Positions 16,766 through 25,527 of a DNA stretch of 56,864 nucleotides are shown piece after piece; the first letter of the stretch is position 1; the number at the start of each line of letters is the position of its first letter. The DNA comes from Spirochaetia bacterium (lineage in GTDB: Bacteria; Spirochaetota; Spirochaetia; CADAEX01). The translations under genes and the position numbers were made by a program. The DNA is taken from positions 1 through 56,864 of the forward strand of contig JAFSOR010000016.1 in assembly GCA_017446885.1 (NCBI GenBank), read 5' to 3'. The notes under the pieces were generated by a model that was given only the letters and a program-made list of their open reading frames with translations, did not search any database and had not been told where the DNA came from.

Positions 16766-18006
16766 CACTTCTTGCTCTGGATCAGCTGCTGGATAATCAT
16801 CTTGTTGTCTACAACCGGGGTAATCGGCCGGTTCTGGTGCAGCCTGGATATGATGCGTGCAAACAGGTCAGAAACGCTTGCGCTGACATACCATTCCTTG
16901 CTTAAAAGGTCGTCGCCGTGATATACAGCGTTGGTTCCGATAAGCTTGGTAAAGTATCCCTGCTTATAGGCCTCGTCGAAGCTTTCGATTGCTTTTCCGG
17001 TAAAGAGAGGCAGGCTGATTGCGCAGATTATCTTCTCGGCTCCTTCGGCCTTAAGATGCTTCATAGCCTCGATAAGGGTACCACCGGTTCCAAGCATATC
17101 GTCGGCCATGAACACAGTCTTGCCCTTTACATTTCCAAGCAGTTTCATCGAAACAATATTTGTGGTTTTTGCGTCGCCTGTGACCTTTGAATAATCACGC
17201 TCCTTGTAGATAAGGGCCAGCGGCTTGTTCAGGTTGTTTGCATAGAACTTGTTCCGGTCTACAGCACCTGTGTCAGGCGATACAATAACCAGCTTCTCGT
17301 CCTCAAGGTCAACCAGCTTAGAAAGCTCTCTGATAATCTGGTATGATGCGTGCAGGTTCTCCATGCGCAGGCGGTTGAAGCTGTTCTCAATCTCTTTGGA
17401 GTGGATATCCAGTGTGATGATTTTCTTTACTCCCATGTACTCAAGGATACGTCCGAACAGGGATGCTGTAAGAGCTTCGCGGCCTTTGCGCTCGTGCTGG
17501 CGGGCAAACGGGTAGACAGGAACAACCACATTCACGGAGCGGGCTCCGGACTGGATTACTGCATCTATAGTCGCAAAAAGGATAAACGCATGGTCTGGAA
17601 CAGAGAGGATGTGCTTCTTGCCATCGCCGTTCACATCGATTGGATAGTGGTTCTCGCAGTCCTGGATAATGAACACATCCATGCCCCGGACAGAGGAGAG
17701 AATCTCGGTCTTGAACTCGCCGTTTGCAAAGCGGGTGCACTTAGTAGGAATCTTGAACTCGGGGCACTCATAGGCGTGAATGTCCTTGTTTGGATCAAAG
17801 TTATCAGGATCCAGGATGTCGGACTGCAGGTTGATCTTTGCCTCGGCCTCGTCCCGTGTTATACCGTATGCTTTTGCAATCAGTTCAACCTTCTGTCTGT
17901 GCTTTGATGTATAATTCCGCTTAAGATAATCAACTATGGTGTCGCAGAAAGCCTCGCCGCCTGGACACGCCACAATACCCAAGTTAACTACTTTTGAATA
18001 ATTCAT
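16765..18006 (-). CDS. prs: Ribose-phosphate pyrophosphokinase (PRPP synthase), long form
   Basis: 413 residues against about 315 in most bacteria. The enzyme makes PRPP from ribose 5-phosphate and ATP for nucleotide, His and Trp synthesis. Recognisable parts are RFANGEFKTEI, DVFIIQD, YPFARQHERKGREALTA, the divalent-metal segment TLDIHSKEI, and the PRPP loop FMADDMLGTGGTL. Extra sequence lies mainly at the N-terminus (about residues 25-85) and around 120-135. AAGGAT precedes the ATG, with a TATAAT 29 bases upstream of the start. The kinase gene follows with a one-base overlap. Confidence 0.92.
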   Translation of the reverse strand: MNYSKVVNLGIVACPGGEAFCDTIVDYLKRNYTSKHRQKVELIAKAYGITRDEAEAKINLQSDILDPDNFDPNKDIHAYECPEFKIPTKCTRFANGEFKTEILSSVRGMDVFIIQDCENHYPIDVNGDGKKHILSVPDHAFILFATIDAVIQSGARSVNVVVPVYPFARQHERKGREALTASLFGRILEYMGVKKIITLDIHSKEIENSFNRLRMENLHASYQIIRELSKLVDLEDEKLVIVSPDTGAVDRNKFYANNLNKPLALIYKERDYSKVTGDAKTTNIVSMKLLGNVKGKTVFMADDMLGTGGTLIEAMKHLKAEGAEKIICAISLPLFTGKAIESFDEAYKQGYFTKLIGTNAVYHGDDLLSKEWYVSASVSDLFARIISRLHQNRPITPVVDNKMIIQQLIQSKK

Positions 18007-18099
18007 GTTTTATCCTTTTATTTTTTTTAGAATTATACTAGTAGAATATCACTTACGCGTTGGTTTTTCAATCTTTTAAAAAATATTGTGCCTGGAAGT

Positions 18100-18741
18100 T
18101 CAAAAAAATTTTTTAAGTTCTTCTATTGTAGGGAAAAACAAAGTCGGCCCGGCGGCGGAGAGCTCATCAACAGAACCATATCCATAACCCACAGCTATGG
18201 AATACATACCGTTGGCCTTGGCCCCTTCGATATCGTACTTCCGGTCGCCTATCATAACGCTCTCTTCCGGTCTTAAATCCCACTTCTTAAGCACATAGGC
18301 AAGCAGCTCTCCCTTGTCGGTACGCTGGCTGTCCAGCTCGCTCCCTTCCACGTAGTCGAAGTAGCGCATAATGCGGAAATAAGAGAGAATCCGTTTGACA
18401 TATATCCTGGGTTTGGAAGATGCAAGTATTATTTTGTAGCCTTTTTCCTTGAGGTTATAGAGCAGGGATTCGATTCCATCGTACAACTTATTTTCGTACA
18501 AGCCGTTTTCGGCATAGTATTCCCGGTAGCACTCCACCGCCTCCTTGGCCTCTTCCTCGGAGCAGTCAAGATAATTCATGAACGATTTATACAGCGGAGG
18601 TCCCACGAAAGAGTTCAATTTATCAAGGTCTGGCTCGTCAATGCCATAACAGCGCAGGGCATACTGCACACTTTTTACTATTCCCGGCCCCGAGTCGGTG
18701 ACTGTTCCGTCCAAGTCGAAAAAGATGTTCTTGTATTTCAT
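18100..18741 (-). CDS. HAD-superfamily phosphatase, phosphoglycolate phosphatase-like
   Basis: 213 residues. Motif I FFDLDGTVTDSG (nucleophile Asp at residue 9), motif II IILASSKPR, the conserved Lys in TDKGELLAYVL, and motif III MIGDRKYDIEGAKANGM are all present with a helical cap between, as in the Gph/PgmB-like group. It should hydrolyse a small phosphate ester in the cytoplasm. It starts one base after the ABC ATPase gene stop, so it belongs to the same transcript. A specific substrate cannot be read from the sequence. Confidence 0.87.
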   Translation of the reverse strand: MKYKNIFFDLDGTVTDSGPGIVKSVQYALRCYGIDEPDLDKLNSFVGPPLYKSFMNYLDCSEEEAKEAVECYREYYAENGLYENKLYDGIESLLYNLKEKGYKIILASSKPRIYVKRILSYFRIMRYFDYVEGSELDSQRTDKGELLAYVLKKWDLRPEESVMIGDRKYDIEGAKANGMYSIAVGYGYGSVDELSAAGPTLFFPTIEELKKFF

Positions 18742-18742
18742 A

Positions 18743-19486
18743 TCAGTATTTGCTCAGGAATGCTCTGGTGCGCTCGTTCTGGGGATTGTCTATAACCTGC
18801 TTTGCAGGGCCCTCTTCTGCAATCACACCGTGGTCAAGGAAGATTATCTTGTCGGCAAGGTCGCGGGCAAAGGCAATCTCGTGGGTAACAACAATCATGG
18901 TCATGTTGGTCTCGGCCAGCTCCCTGATAACCTTTAGAACCTCGCCTGTAAGCTCCGGGTCAAGCGCGCTTGTGGGCTCGTCGAAACACAGTATGGAAGG
19001 GTTCATTGCAAGAGCTCTGGCTATTGCGACACGCTGCTGCTGGCCGCCTGAAAGCTGGCACGGATAATGATCTATCTTCTGCTCAAGCCCCACCCTCTTA
19101 AGAAGTGTCATGGAGCGCTCCCGTATCTCTTTATCGGGATACCGTTTCAGAAGACGCGGGGCAAGCTCAACATTCTCAAGCACAGTATACTGAGGAAACA
19201 GGTTGAACTGCTGGAACACAAGGCCAAAGTTAAGCTGGTTTTCCCTCTGCTGCTCCACAGTCAGGTTGACCTGCTCTGCATCAAAAATCAGCTTGCCGTT
19301 TACAGCGATAGTACCTTTGTCGGCCCGCTCCAGGAAGTTTATGCACCGCAAAAGGGTAGTCTTTCCGCCACCGGATGAACCGATAATTCCCAGCACATCG
19401 CCTTTATCAAGCGAGAAAGAAATTCCTTTAAGAACCTCAGCCTTGTCAAACCGCTTATGAATATCTTTCACTTCCAGAATAGGCAT
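18743..19486 (-). CDS. Polar amino acid ABC transporter ATP-binding protein
   Basis: 247 residues, full length. Walker A GSSGGGKTTLL (about residues 36-46), Q-loop LVFQQFNLFPQYTVLENV, signature LSGGQQQRVAIARAL, Walker B ILCFDEPTSALDPEL and the switch His in VTHEIAFA are all intact. The pattern is that of GlnQ/ArtP/HisP-type ATPases. It energises uptake through the permease encoded just upstream (12-base gap) with the binding protein at 20154-20951. Confidence 0.95.
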   Translation of the reverse strand: MPILEVKDIHKRFDKAEVLKGISFSLDKGDVLGIIGSSGGGKTTLLRCINFLERADKGTIAVNGKLIFDAEQVNLTVEQQRENQLNFGLVFQQFNLFPQYTVLENVELAPRLLKRYPDKEIRERSMTLLKRVGLEQKIDHYPCQLSGGQQQRVAIARALAMNPSILCFDEPTSALDPELTGEVLKVIRELAETNMTMIVVTHEIAFARDLADKIIFLDHGVIAEEGPAKQVIDNPQNERTRAFLSKY

Positions 19487-19497
19487 ATCTTACTCCA

Positions 19498-20154
19498 TCA
19501 ATTGAAATAGCTCAGCTTCTTCTCAAACTTGGCAAGAAGAACAGTCAGAAGACCGCTGAACAGAAGATAGAAAATACCAGTCATGAAAAGCGGCCAGATT
19601 ATTCCGTCCGATTTTATGAATGTCTGCCCAGCCCAGATAAGCTCATATACTGCGATTACACGGGCAAGCGATGTGTCCTTTACCAGAGTGATTATCTCGT
19701 TGCCCATAGGGGGAACAATACGCTTTATAACCTGAAGCAGCACAATCTTGAAAAAGACCTGGCGCTTTGTAAGGCCCAGCACCTGGCCGGCCTCGTACTG
19801 CCCTTTGGAGATGCTTTCGATTCCACCGCGGTAAATCTCTGAGAAATAGCAGGAATAATTGATTATAAATGCCACCATCACGGCGGTGAAACGGCCCGAT
19901 GTCCCCATGCCCCAGATGTTCTGATGAAACAGGAGACCAGGTCCGTAGTAGATTACGATAAGCTGGAGCATGAGAGGTGTTCCCCTCACAATCCAGACTA
20001 TGAAACGTACAATTATTTTTAATGGCTTGAACTTGGACATGGACCCGAAAGCCACGATAAGCCCAAGCGGAATTGCCCCGGCCAGGGTGAGCAGAAAGAG
20101 CTCAATTGTCTTTAAAAATCCGTCACAAAGCCGGAGCAGAACTTCCTGAAACAT
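19498..20154 (-). CDS. Polar amino acid ABC transporter permease
   Basis: 218 residues with about five membrane helices. VAFIINYSCYFSEIYRGGIE followed by SISKGQYEAGQVLGL is the EAA loop that docks on the ATPase, in the HisM/GlnP form, and LVKDTSLARVIAVYEL is typical of the family. The start overlaps the stop of the binding-protein gene by one base (TAATG), indicating translational coupling. Only one permease gene is present, so it probably acts as a homodimer. Confidence 0.94.
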   Translation of the reverse strand: MFQEVLLRLCDGFLKTIELFLLTLAGAIPLGLIVAFGSMSKFKPLKIIVRFIVWIVRGTPLMLQLIVIYYGPGLLFHQNIWGMGTSGRFTAVMVAFIINYSCYFSEIYRGGIESISKGQYEAGQVLGLTKRQVFFKIVLLQVIKRIVPPMGNEIITLVKDTSLARVIAVYELIWAGQTFIKSDGIIWPLFMTGIFYLLFSGLLTVLLAKFEKKLSYFN

Positions 20155-20951
20155 TATTTCTGTGGGATGATTGAAGCCTGTGTGCCGTACTTCTCGGCTG
20201 TCTTCATCATAGAGCCGTCAGCATATGCTTTCTTGAAGAAGTCATTGATTGCTGCAACCAGGTCAGATCCCTTTCTGAATCCGACACCATACTCCTCTTC
20301 GGTAAGGGCAACTGTGTATGTCAGGTCTGGGTATGATGTTCCAGGGCCTACCATTGCAGCAGCCATGAGGGAGTCGATGATACAAGCTTCGGATGTCCCG
20401 GCAGCAACTTCCATTACTGCGGCAGCCTGTGTCTCTACAGCAATTGCGTTGTAGCCGTTGTCTTTTGCAGCAGCTTCGCCTGCAGAACCTGCCTCTACAG
20501 CAAACTTAAGAGCCTTAGCGTCAGCAGCTGTCTTAAGAGCTCCTGCTTTAGCCTTGTTAACTACGATAATCTGTGCGTTGTTGCAATATGCGTTGGATGT
20601 AGCCATTGCCTTCTTGACACCGTCGGTAAGGGTCATTCCGTTCCATACGCAGTCGATTGTCTTGTTCTCCAGCTCCATGCTCTTGGAGTCCCAGTCAATC
20701 TCGATGAACTCGCACTTTACACCAAGTTCTTTGGCAAATGCCTTTGCCATATCAGCATCAAAGCCGATCCACTCGTTTCCTTCTTTATAGTCCATTGGTT
20801 CGAAATCAGTGATTCCTACTACCAGTGTTCCTTTTCCGGCAACATATGCCTTATCAGAGCTGGATGCCTCTTTCTTTCCACCAGCAAATGCAAAAGCTGC
20901 ACAGAGTACAAGAACCAGTGCGCAGATAAGAATTTTAGATGAAGTTTTCAA
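20154..20951 (-). CDS. Amino acid ABC transporter substrate-binding protein
   Basis: 265 residues. The signal peptide ends in AFAFAGGKKEASSS, a form very common in treponemal binding proteins. The mature domain contains GTLVVGITDFEPMDYKE, WIGFDADMAKAFAKELG and the DCVWNGMTLTDGVKK region of family 3 periplasmic amino-acid-binding proteins. It is the first gene of the ABC-HAD operon and is divergent from polA. Ligand class (polar amino acid) is inferred from family membership. Confidence 0.94.
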   Translation of the reverse strand: MKTSSKILICALVLVLCAAFAFAGGKKEASSSDKAYVAGKGTLVVGITDFEPMDYKEGNEWIGFDADMAKAFAKELGVKCEFIEIDWDSKSMELENKTIDCVWNGMTLTDGVKKAMATSNAYCNNAQIIVVNKAKAGALKTAADAKALKFAVEAGSAGEAAAKDNGYNAIAVETQAAAVMEVAAGTSEACIIDSLMAAAMVGPGTSYPDLTYTVALTEEEYGVGFRKGSDLVAAINDFFKKAYADGSMMKTAEKYGTQASIIPQK

Positions 20952-21052
20952 TTTTTTCTCCTTTTTAATCAGTTTAGACCAAAAAAAACATTATATCAAC
21001 AAATATCGTGAAAAAAATTATATTATGGAATATAATCAAAGACGGAGGTCCC

Positions 21053-23737
21053 ATGAAAACCTATTTTATCCTTGATGGTTACAGCCTTATCTATAAATCT
21101 TATTTTGCTTTCATCAGGAACCCTATGACAAACCCAAAGGGGGAGAACAGCTCTGCCATATTCGGCTTTTTCCGCACTTTGTTCAGCCTTTTCGACCGTT
21201 ACAACCCCGAATATTTCCTGGTGACCCTCGATTCCCTGACCCCCACCTTCCGGCACGAGATGTATCCAGAATACAAAGCCACCCGCGACAAAACCCCCGA
21301 GGATCTGCACGCCCAGATTCCACGGATCGAGGCCATATTGAAAGCACTGGGGATAACCGCCCTGCGGATGAACGGCTACGAGGCCGATGACATAATTGCA
21401 ACCTATGCCAAAAAATGTGCTGCAGAAGGTTCCCAGTGCCGCATTATCACTGGCGACAAAGACCTGCTCCAGCTGGTTGACGACAACATCAAGGTAATAC
21501 GATACAGCAAGGACGACTACAACGAGATGGACCGTGATGGCGTGTTCAAGGAGTGGGGCGTATGGCCCGAGCAGATTCTGGACTACCTGGCACTGGTGGG
21601 CGACTCTGCCGACAACATCCCGGGAGTCAAAGGAATAGGCCCAAAAGGGGCTGTCACGCTACTTCAGACCTATGGGAACATAGAAAGCATTTACGAGAAT
21701 ATAGAGAACATAAAAGGGGCCAACAGGACCAAGCTGGAAGCAAGCCGCTCCGACTGCGAGCTAAGCCGCCGCCTGGTAGAGCTGTGCACCGATGTACCGC
21801 TTGAACAATGTCTGGGCGACTTCTCCACCGCAAGCCTCAACTACCAGGCCGCTGTTCCCCTCCTTAAGGAAGAGGGAATAAAAAGTGCAATCAAATGGCT
21901 GGAAGATAAAGCTGGAGTTCCAACAGGCGGCCTGTTTGCCCAAAACACTGCGGCAAAAAAAGGCACCTACACTGCGGTAACTGCACTTGCCCAGCTGGAT
22001 AAGCTTATAGAACAGGTAAAGAAAGCCGGCATCTATGCATTTGACACCGAGACCGACAGCCTGGACTTTGTTTCCAACCGGCCGGTGGGATTCTCCATTG
22101 CAACCAGGGCCGAGGAAGGCTTCTATATCCCAATCCAGGCAGAAGGCCAGACTTTTATTCCAGAAGAAATAGTCAAAAACAAGCTGCGGCAGATCCTGGA
22201 AGACCCATCATTAAAGCTTGTGGGGCAGAACTTCAAGTTCGATTACCAGGTGCTTAAACGCTGGGGCATAAACCCGGCCGGCCTATGGTTTGACACCATG
22301 ATAGCTGCCTGGCTCGTGGATACCCGTATCTCCACCTACAACATGGACTACCTGGCCGACCACTACTTTGGCTACAAGACTATTGCCTACGACGATGTGG
22401 TGCCGAAAGGCAAGGCTTTCCAGGATGTGAGGCTGGATATGGCCACCGGGTATTCGGCCGAGGACGCAGACATAACATTCCGGCTCTACGAGCACCTGCT
22501 TCCTATGGTACAAAAGCAGAATGAAAAACTCTTTTTCGATGTCGAGATGCCGCTGGTCACCATACTTGGCGACATGGAGCTTGAGGGAATACGCATAGAC
22601 AGGCATGTGCTGGAGAAATATTCGGTGGAGCTCGATGCCCACCTTGCAGAGATAGAGAAAGCAATTTACCAGGAATGCGGCAAGGAGTTCAACATAAACT
22701 CAACCCAGCAGCTCCAGGAAATCCTTTTCACAGACCGGAAACTTAAACCTATAAAAAAGACCAAGACCGGTTATTCCACCGACACTTCGGTGCTTGAGGA
22801 GCTTGCGCAGGAGGATGTGGTGCCACAGATGATTCTGCGCTACCGTGCCTTGGCCAAGCTCAAGTCTACCTATGTGGATGCCCTGCCCCAGCAGGCAGAC
22901 TCAAGCTCCAGAATCCACACCACATTCCGGCAGACAGGCACAGCCACAGGCCGCCTTTCAAGCATAAACCCAAACCTGCAGAACATCCCGATCAGGGACG
23001 AAGAAGGCCGCCGTATCCGCAAAGCCTTTACAGCACGGGCAGGCATGGTGTTCCTGAGCGCCGATTACTCCCAGATAGAGCTGGTAGTTCTGGCACACCT
23101 TTCCGAGGATCCCGAGCTGACCAAGGCGTTCAAAACAGGCGTGGATGTCCACAAGCTCACCGCATCGCTGGTGTTCGGAGTTCCCCAGGAAGCTGTTACT
23201 CAAGACCAGCGGCGCATTGCCAAGGTAATCAACTTTGGCGTCATCTACGGCATGTCCGCCTTCCGCCTTGGACGGGAGCTTAATATTCCAGTTCAGCAGG
23301 CAAGCGGCTTCATAAAAATGTATTTTGAAAAATATGCCGGTGTACAGAACTTCATCAACCAGACCCTGGAGTACGCCCGGGAACACGAGAGCGTAAAGAC
23401 AATCCTGGGTCGGGAGCGGTACATAAACGCTATCAACAGCAAGAACCACAACGAGCGGAGCGGTGCAGAACGAATCGCTTTCAATTCACCAATACAGGGC
23501 TCTGCCGCCGATATCGTCAAGATGGCCATGATCAACATCTCCAAAAAGCTTAAGGAGAAAGCCCTTGAATCCAAGATGGTGCTCCAGATACACGACGAGC
23601 TAATCTTCGAGGTGCCGATGAAGGAAGTGGACGAGATGAAGGTTCTGGTCAAGAACGAGATGGAGAACGTAATCAAGCTGCATATTCCGCTTCGGGTAAG
23701 CATAGAGACAGCCGAAAGCTGGGGAGATATGCACTGA
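21053..23737 (+). CDS. polA: DNA polymerase I
   Basis: 894 residues from the ATG at 21053, chosen because GGAGG lies five bases upstream; an earlier in-frame GTG at 21008 has no such site. Residues about 1-290 are the 5'-to-3' exonuclease (YKATRDKTPEDL, GDSADNIPGVKGIGPKGA). Residues about 310-490 are the proofreading exonuclease with intact acidic motifs FDTETDSL, GQNFKFDYQVL and YSAEDADITF. The polymerase part has motif A ADYSQIELVVLAHL, motif B RRIAKVINFGVIYGMSAF and motif C QIHDELIFEV. It serves gap filling, primer removal and repair. The coaE start overlaps its stop by one base. Confidence 0.98.
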   Translation: MKTYFILDGYSLIYKSYFAFIRNPMTNPKGENSSAIFGFFRTLFSLFDRYNPEYFLVTLDSLTPTFRHEMYPEYKATRDKTPEDLHAQIPRIEAILKALGITALRMNGYEADDIIATYAKKCAAEGSQCRIITGDKDLLQLVDDNIKVIRYSKDDYNEMDRDGVFKEWGVWPEQILDYLALVGDSADNIPGVKGIGPKGAVTLLQTYGNIESIYENIENIKGANRTKLEASRSDCELSRRLVELCTDVPLEQCLGDFSTASLNYQAAVPLLKEEGIKSAIKWLEDKAGVPTGGLFAQNTAAKKGTYTAVTALAQLDKLIEQVKKAGIYAFDTETDSLDFVSNRPVGFSIATRAEEGFYIPIQAEGQTFIPEEIVKNKLRQILEDPSLKLVGQNFKFDYQVLKRWGINPAGLWFDTMIAAWLVDTRISTYNMDYLADHYFGYKTIAYDDVVPKGKAFQDVRLDMATGYSAEDADITFRLYEHLLPMVQKQNEKLFFDVEMPLVTILGDMELEGIRIDRHVLEKYSVELDAHLAEIEKAIYQECGKEFNINSTQQLQEILFTDRKLKPIKKTKTGYSTDTSVLEELAQEDVVPQMILRYRALAKLKSTYVDALPQQADSSSRIHTTFRQTGTATGRLSSINPNLQNIPIRDEEGRRIRKAFTARAGMVFLSADYSQIELVVLAHLSEDPELTKAFKTGVDVHKLTASLVFGVPQEAVTQDQRRIAKVINFGVIYGMSAFRLGRELNIPVQQASGFIKMYFEKYAGVQNFINQTLEYAREHESVKTILGRERYINAINSKNHNERSGAERIAFNSPIQGSAADIVKMAMINISKKLKEKALESKMVLQIHDELIFEVPMKEVDEMKVLVKNEMENVIKLHIPLRVSIETAESWGDMH

Positions 23738-24309
23738 TGGTAGTAGGAGTGGCAGGCAAGACCTGCGCCGGAAAGAATCTGGTGTCAAGAACCATTGCAG
23801 GCCAGGGCTTTTATCATGTGGATGTGGACCAGCTGGGACATATCGCCCTGGAAAACCAGAAGGAAAAGCTGTTTAAGACCTTCGGCCCCGGCATACGCAG
23901 ACACGACGGTTCTGTAGACCGCAAAGCACTGGGAACCATCGTATTCTCAAGCCCCGAGGAAAAGCGGAAACTTGAGGCGATAGTCCACCCCGAGATGGTG
24001 AACATGGTCGAGGATATAATTGAAGAACGGCAGAATGTGGTGGTTGACGCCGCAATCCTGTTCGAGATGAAGCTGGACAGGTTGTGCGACCTGGTGTTCT
24101 GGGTGGAAGCTCCATCAATAGTCCGGTTTTTCAGAGGCTTAAAGCGGGACAACGTGGGAGCATGGGCACTTTTTAAAAGAATTTGGGCACAAAGAAAGAT
24201 GAATCCTAATGATTTTTCCTCAAATGCCGATATTTTTACTATAAGTAATATAGGCAGCAGGAAAAAAACTGCTGATAAAGTAGTAAAAATACTTGAGAAA
24301 AGGAAATGA
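23737..24309 (+). CDS. coaE: Dephospho-CoA kinase
   Basis: 190 residues, usual length. CoaE phosphorylates the ribose 3'-hydroxyl of dephospho-CoA, the last step of coenzyme A synthesis. Family landmarks are HVDVDQLGHIAL, DRKALGTIVFSSPEEKRKLE, AIVHPEMV and VVVDAAILFEMKLD. The P-loop reads GKTCAGKN, with Asn where the Walker A motif normally has Ser or Thr; the same substitution is what I recall from treponemal CoaE proteins, so it is probably tolerated. It is translationally coupled to polA. Confidence 0.93.
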   Translation: MVVGVAGKTCAGKNLVSRTIAGQGFYHVDVDQLGHIALENQKEKLFKTFGPGIRRHDGSVDRKALGTIVFSSPEEKRKLEAIVHPEMVNMVEDIIEERQNVVVDAAILFEMKLDRLCDLVFWVEAPSIVRFFRGLKRDNVGAWALFKRIWAQRKMNPNDFSSNADIFTISNIGSRKKTADKVVKILEKRK

Positions 24310-24310
24310 T

Positions 24311-25069
24311 ATGGAACAGCAGAAACTTTTATGGACAATTCTTTCAGTAGGAATTTTGGTTCTTATAATCTTGGGAGCAGGAATGTTCTTCTTCCTCCCT
24401 TCCGACAGCACAGGGCTTGCACAGAATGGCAAGACAACCGAATGGTCAAAGGCCGCTACTCCGGCTCCAGCACCCGAGCAGAAAGCTCCAGAAGTAAAGA
24501 AAACTCCAGTACAGCCAGCCGCTCCAGCTCCTGCACAGACTCAAAGCCCGACATCAAAGCCAGAAGTAAAAAAGACTCCAGTGCAGACACCTGCTGCCAA
24601 GCCGACCCCGGCCCCTGCTACAAAGTCCACAACATCAACTGCTCAGACTCCACAGCAGACCCAACCAAAGCAAACTGCAACTACAACACCTAAGGCTACT
24701 CCTGCACCGGCTACTAAGCCAGCACAGACTACAACACAGCAGAGCAAACCTGCAGCAACAACAACAGCTCAGCAGGCTGCAAAACCAGCACAGACACAGG
24801 CAGCAAAGCCAGCCGCAGCCGCAACAGCAGCCAAAGGCAGCTACTGGGTTCAGGTGGGCTCATATGCCACTACAGATGCAGCAGAAAAGACAAAGCAGGA
24901 TCTGTCAGCCAAAGGTTACAAATCTTCTATCCAGTCTATCACCGCCAATGGCAAGACATACCACAGAGTAAAGATCGGACCTTATGCAAGCAGGTCAGAA
25001 GTAGATACCCTTCTGCCAAAGATCAAGGCTCTCCCTGGCATGGGCGACAGCTTTATAACTACAAAATAA
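24311..25069 (+). CDS. SPOR-domain membrane protein with a Pro/Ala/Thr/Lys-rich linker
   Basis: 252 residues from the ATG at 24311 (AGGA eight bases upstream). One membrane helix lies at about residues 7-29 with a short cytoplasmic N-terminus. A long low-complexity linker rich in Ala, Pro, Thr, Gln and Lys (about 35-180) spans the periplasm. A C-terminal SPOR domain (about 180-252: YWVQVGSYATTDAAEKTKQD and the KIGPYASRSEVDTLLPKI segment) should bind denuded septal peptidoglycan, as in FtsN and DedD. A role in division or peptidoglycan processing is inferred. It lies between coaE and a DUF4186 gene, all closely spaced. Confidence 0.9.
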   Translation: MEQQKLLWTILSVGILVLIILGAGMFFFLPSDSTGLAQNGKTTEWSKAATPAPAPEQKAPEVKKTPVQPAAPAPAQTQSPTSKPEVKKTPVQTPAAKPTPAPATKSTTSTAQTPQQTQPKQTATTTPKATPAPATKPAQTTTQQSKPAATTTAQQAAKPAQTQAAKPAAAATAAKGSYWVQVGSYATTDAAEKTKQDLSAKGYKSSIQSITANGKTYHRVKIGPYASRSEVDTLLPKIKALPGMGDSFITTK

Positions 25070-25429
25070 ATGTTTGCAGATTTAAACCAGCTGTTCCAGC
25101 GGCTGGCACAATCAAAGTTCAGAAGCAGCTTCCACCTAAAAAGGCGGGAGCTGTCTTATTTTAAGGAGAAGGGGCTTGATACCATTATGGAGCATGCCCG
25201 GGAGCTCCTTAAGACCCGCCTGTTCGCCGCCTATATCCCCAACGACGGCAAGCAGACACCCATGAAAAACCACCCCGTATTCATAGCCCAGCACGCCACA
25301 GGGTGCTGCTGCCGGGGCTGCCTTGAGAAATGGCACACAATCCCAAAAGGGCGCGAACTCACCCCCGAAGAACAGCAGTATGTGCTTGCCGTTATCCGGC
25401 AGTGGCTGGTCCGGGAAACAGAAAATTAG
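25070..25429 (+). CDS. DUF4186 family protein
   Basis: 119 residues. The segment NDGKQTPMKNHPVFIAQHAT followed by GCCCRGCLEKWHTIPKGREL is the hallmark of DUF4186. The clustered Cys and His residues suggest metal binding. The ATG follows the SPOR gene stop without a spacer (TAAATG), so it is the last gene of the polA transcript. The function of this family is not known to me. Confidence 0.85.
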   Translation: MFADLNQLFQRLAQSKFRSSFHLKRRELSYFKEKGLDTIMEHARELLKTRLFAAYIPNDGKQTPMKNHPVFIAQHATGCCCRGCLEKWHTIPKGRELTPEEQQYVLAVIRQWLVRETEN

Positions 25430-25488
25430 CAAAAAGCTGAAATTTTCTATTGCAAATAGCAAAAAATTATGATATTTTTATGTTAGTT

Positions 25489-25515
25489 TAGTGAATTTTT
25501 TATAAAATTTCACTA
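25489..25515. promoter_or_regulatory. Near-palindrome upstream of the ATPase gene, possible operator
   Basis: TAGTGAA (25489-25495) and TTTCACTA (25508-25515) are inverted arms around an A/T-only centre, ending 12 bases before the ATPase start codon. It has no T-run arrangement of a terminator. A repressor site is possible but unsupported by a second copy. Confidence 0.3.
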
Positions 25516-25527
25516 CAGAGGCGTGAA

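Noticed and set aside
24311..25069. Alanine/proline/lysine linker of the SPOR protein as another H1-like tail
   Set aside because: It lies between a membrane helix and a SPOR domain, so it is a periplasmic spacer typical of FtsN-like proteins.
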